Shown here: piece by piece, positions 6,056 to 7,008 of the stretch
How the letters are laid out: each line of letters opens with the position of its first letter
Numbering within the stretch: the first letter of the stretch is position 1
Origin: Pseudomonadota bacterium
GTDB lineage: Bacteria; Pseudomonadota; Alphaproteobacteria; Rhizobiales; Devosiaceae
Reading direction: 5' to 3'
Assembly: GCA_023433985.1 (NCBI GenBank)
Contig: JAEYTN010000252.1
Span: 1-7,008 of the forward strand
Length of the DNA stretch: 7,008 bases
Notes under the pieces: model-generated
Told to the model about the DNA's origin: nothing
Databases searched by the model: none
Seen by the model: only the letters and a program-made list of their open reading frames with translations
Position numbers and translations under genes: made by a program

Positions 6056-6436
6056 TCAGGCGCCCGCCCGCGCCTCGGCCAGCGCCTTGAGGTCCGCCGG
6101 TTTCAGCTGCACGCTCTCCCCGCACCCGCACTCGCCGGTCTGGTTGGGGTTCTTGAAGGTGAACCCGGACTTGAGGATGTCCTCCTCGAAATCCATCACC
6201 GTGCCGAGCAGGAACAGCGTCGCCTTGGGCTCCACGAACACGTGCACGCCCTTGTCCTCGACATGGTCGTCGCCCTTCACCGGCTCCGCCACGTAGTCGA
6301 GCGTGTACGATTGTCCCGCGCAACCCGCATCCTTGATGCCGACGCGCACGCCGACCACGGGCGTCTCGCTGTCTTCCATGATCTCGCGCACCCGCTCGGC
6401 GGCCGCATCGGTGAGGCTCATGATCTTCAAGGGCAT
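6056..6436 (-). CDS. sufA: Iron-sulfur assembly A-type carrier (HesB/IscA/SufA family)
   Basis: This is an A-type carrier that receives Fe-S clusters from the SUF scaffold and passes them to target proteins in the cytosol; 126 residues, a usual length. The three cluster-ligating cysteines are in place: Cys39 in IKDAGCAGQSYTLDY and Cys103 and Cys105 in GECGCGES. The region between them (about 40-100) has the family beta-core, with VFVEPKATLFLLGTVMDF at 66-83. A short tail of 20 residues after the CGCG motif is Ala/Leu/Lys-rich and slightly longer than in E. coli SufA. ATG 6436 is chosen; an in-frame ATG at 6421 would give a start at MSLTDAA and cannot be excluded, because neither has a strong Shine-Dalgarno. 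It is the last gene of sufS-sufT-sufA, 52 bp after sufT, and is followed by a terminator. Confidence 0.93.
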   Translation of the reverse strand: MPLKIMSLTDAAAERVREIMEDSETPVVGVRVGIKDAGCAGQSYTLDYVAEPVKGDDHVEDKGVHVFVEPKATLFLLGTVMDFEEDILKSGFTFKNPNQTGECGCGESVQLKPADLKALAEARAGA

Positions 6437-6488
6437 CGGCTCAGACTTTCATCGTAGAGTGACGATATATAGACCTAACGCAGACGGC
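6437..6488 (-). promoter_or_regulatory. sufT-sufA spacer with AT-rich block and small inverted repeat
   Basis: The 52-bp spacer is longer and more AT-rich than elsewhere in the operon. On the minus strand it reads CTATATATCGTCACTCTACG and contains ATCGT-CACTCT-ACGAT (6451-6466), a 5-bp inverted repeat. TATATA could be a -10 element for an internal sufA promoter, with TGGTAA 17 bp upstream as a poor -35. The spacer could equally be an ordinary gap. No recognisable iron-responsive box was identified. Confidence 0.2.
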
Positions 6489-6917
6489 TTACCACCAGTT
6501 CAACGCCACCTGCGCTTCTTCGCTCATGCGCGACGCATCCCACGGCGGATCGTAGACCATGTTGACGGTCACGTTCTGGATGCCCTCCACCGACATCGCC
6601 GCGTTCTCCACCCAGGTCGGCATCTCGCCCGCCACCGGGCAGCCCGGCGCCGTCAGCGTCATGTCGATCGAGAGGTTCCGGTCGTCGTCGAGGTCGACCT
6701 TGTAGATCAGCCCCAGCTCGTAGATGTCGACCGGGATCTCCGGGTCGTAGACCGTCTTCAGCACCCCGATCAGGTCCTTGGTGATGCGGTCGACCTCTTC
6801 GGCCGGCAGCGTCCCCGAAACCGTCCGCACGATGCGCGGCGCCTCTTCGGCAGCCGGCGCTGCGGCGACCGGATTGCTCCCGGCCAGCGGCTGGTCGTCG
6901 TCCATCATGTCCGTCAC
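6489..6917 (-). CDS. sufT: SUF system assembly protein SufT (MIP18/DUF59 family)
   Basis: This is an Fe-S cluster maturation factor of the MIP18-like (DUF59) family, needed for assembly or delivery of clusters made by the SUF machinery; 142 residues. Residues 1-28 are Asp/Ala/Pro-rich and probably flexible. The DUF59 core follows: VYDPEIPVDIYELGLIYKVD (56-75), DMTLTAPGCPVAGEMPTWVE (85-104) with the conserved Cys93, and VNMVYDPPWDASRMSEEAQV (118-137), ending in the family-typical LNWW. GTG 6917 is chosen as start because GGAG lies nine bases upstream and because its GTGA overlaps the sufS stop by 4 bp. ATGs at 6908 and 6905 are alternatives but lie too far from the Shine-Dalgarno. The frame stays open further upstream, but that stretch is the sufS end in another frame. 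It is translationally coupled to sufS. Confidence 0.93.
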   Translation of the reverse strand: MTDMMDDDQPLAGSNPVAAAPAAEEAPRIVRTVSGTLPAEEVDRITKDLIGVLKTVYDPEIPVDIYELGLIYKVDLDDDRNLSIDMTLTAPGCPVAGEMPTWVENAAMSVEGIQNVTVNMVYDPPWDASRMSEEAQVALNWW

Positions 6918-7008
6918 GAGAAGAAACTCCGTGCCTTCTCGATGCCCTCGACGAGCGCATCGATATCGTCTTTCCCGGTATATAGGCCGAAGGAGGCCCT
7001 GCATGTAG
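6914..7008 (-). CDS. sufS: Cysteine desulfurase SufS, C-terminal 30 residues only
   Basis: SufS is a PLP enzyme that takes sulfur from cysteine for the SUF scaffold. Only the end of the gene is in the window. Reading the minus strand in from the right edge gives TCRASFGLYTGKDDIDALVE, then GIEKARSFFS and TGA at 6916-6914. The CRASF-LYT-DDIDALVEGI pattern matches the SufS C terminus (compare the CRASLAMYNT-type end of E. coli SufS). The catalytic cysteine and PLP lysine would be further upstream, outside the window. The stop overlaps the sufT GTG (GTGA). The fragment is short, but the identification is strengthened by the adjacent sufT and sufA. Confidence 0.85.
   Translation of the reverse strand, partial: TCRASFGLYTGKDDIDALVEGIEKARSFFS

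Noticed and set aside
6918..7004. Upstream extension of sufT to an ATG near 7004
   Set aside because: The extra 29 residues are Arg-rich and unlike SufT. The same bases in another frame encode the conserved C terminus of SufS, and GTG 6917 has a ribosome binding site and a GTGA overlap.

Overview
The window is GC-rich (about two thirds G+C by eye) with dense, leftward-biased gene packing. The gene order sufS-sufT-sufA and the protein styles fit an alphaproteobacterium. A Hyphomicrobiales member such as a Devosia-like genus is my guess, but the taxon is inferred and was not searched.

Left part (1-2610): a small divergent sugar locus. On the minus strand lie a MurR/RpiR-family regulator (HTH plus SIS domain) and, two bases after its stop, a UPF0309-type SIS-domain sugar-phosphate protein that runs off the left edge. 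On the plus strand lies a BadF/BadG-type kinase resembling N-acetylglucosamine kinase. The roughly 108 bp between the divergent genes holds an extended inverted repeat (arms of 12, 11 of 12 matching, 5-nt spacer at 1518-1546) and a second palindrome beside it. This is a good candidate operator for the RpiR protein.

Middle part (2607-5921): a two-gene minus-strand operon. A cytoplasmic GH29 alpha-L-fucosidase is followed 3 bp after its stop codon by a GTG-started DUF5107 protein with a mutarotase-like beta-sandwich and a helical C-terminal tail. The DUF5107 gene converges on the kinase gene and their stop codons overlap (CTAA, 2607-2610), with no terminator between them. Together these genes look like part of an intracellular pathway for a fucosylated, possibly GlcNAc-containing, oligosaccharide. 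That pathway is inference; no transporter or fucose catabolic gene is inside the window.

Right part (5922-7008): a short regulatory gap, a clear Rho-independent terminator (6002-6030), and then the distal end of a suf iron-sulfur assembly operon on the minus strand: the last 30 residues of SufS, sufT (overlapping sufS by GTGA) and sufA. This is core housekeeping, so the sugar locus seems to abut the end of a conserved operon.

I found no RNA genes, insertion sequences, CRISPR arrays or phage genes. Nothing in the window clearly amounts to an undescribed defence or mobile system. The most open item is the fucosidase-DUF5107 pair and its link to the amino-sugar kinase locus.
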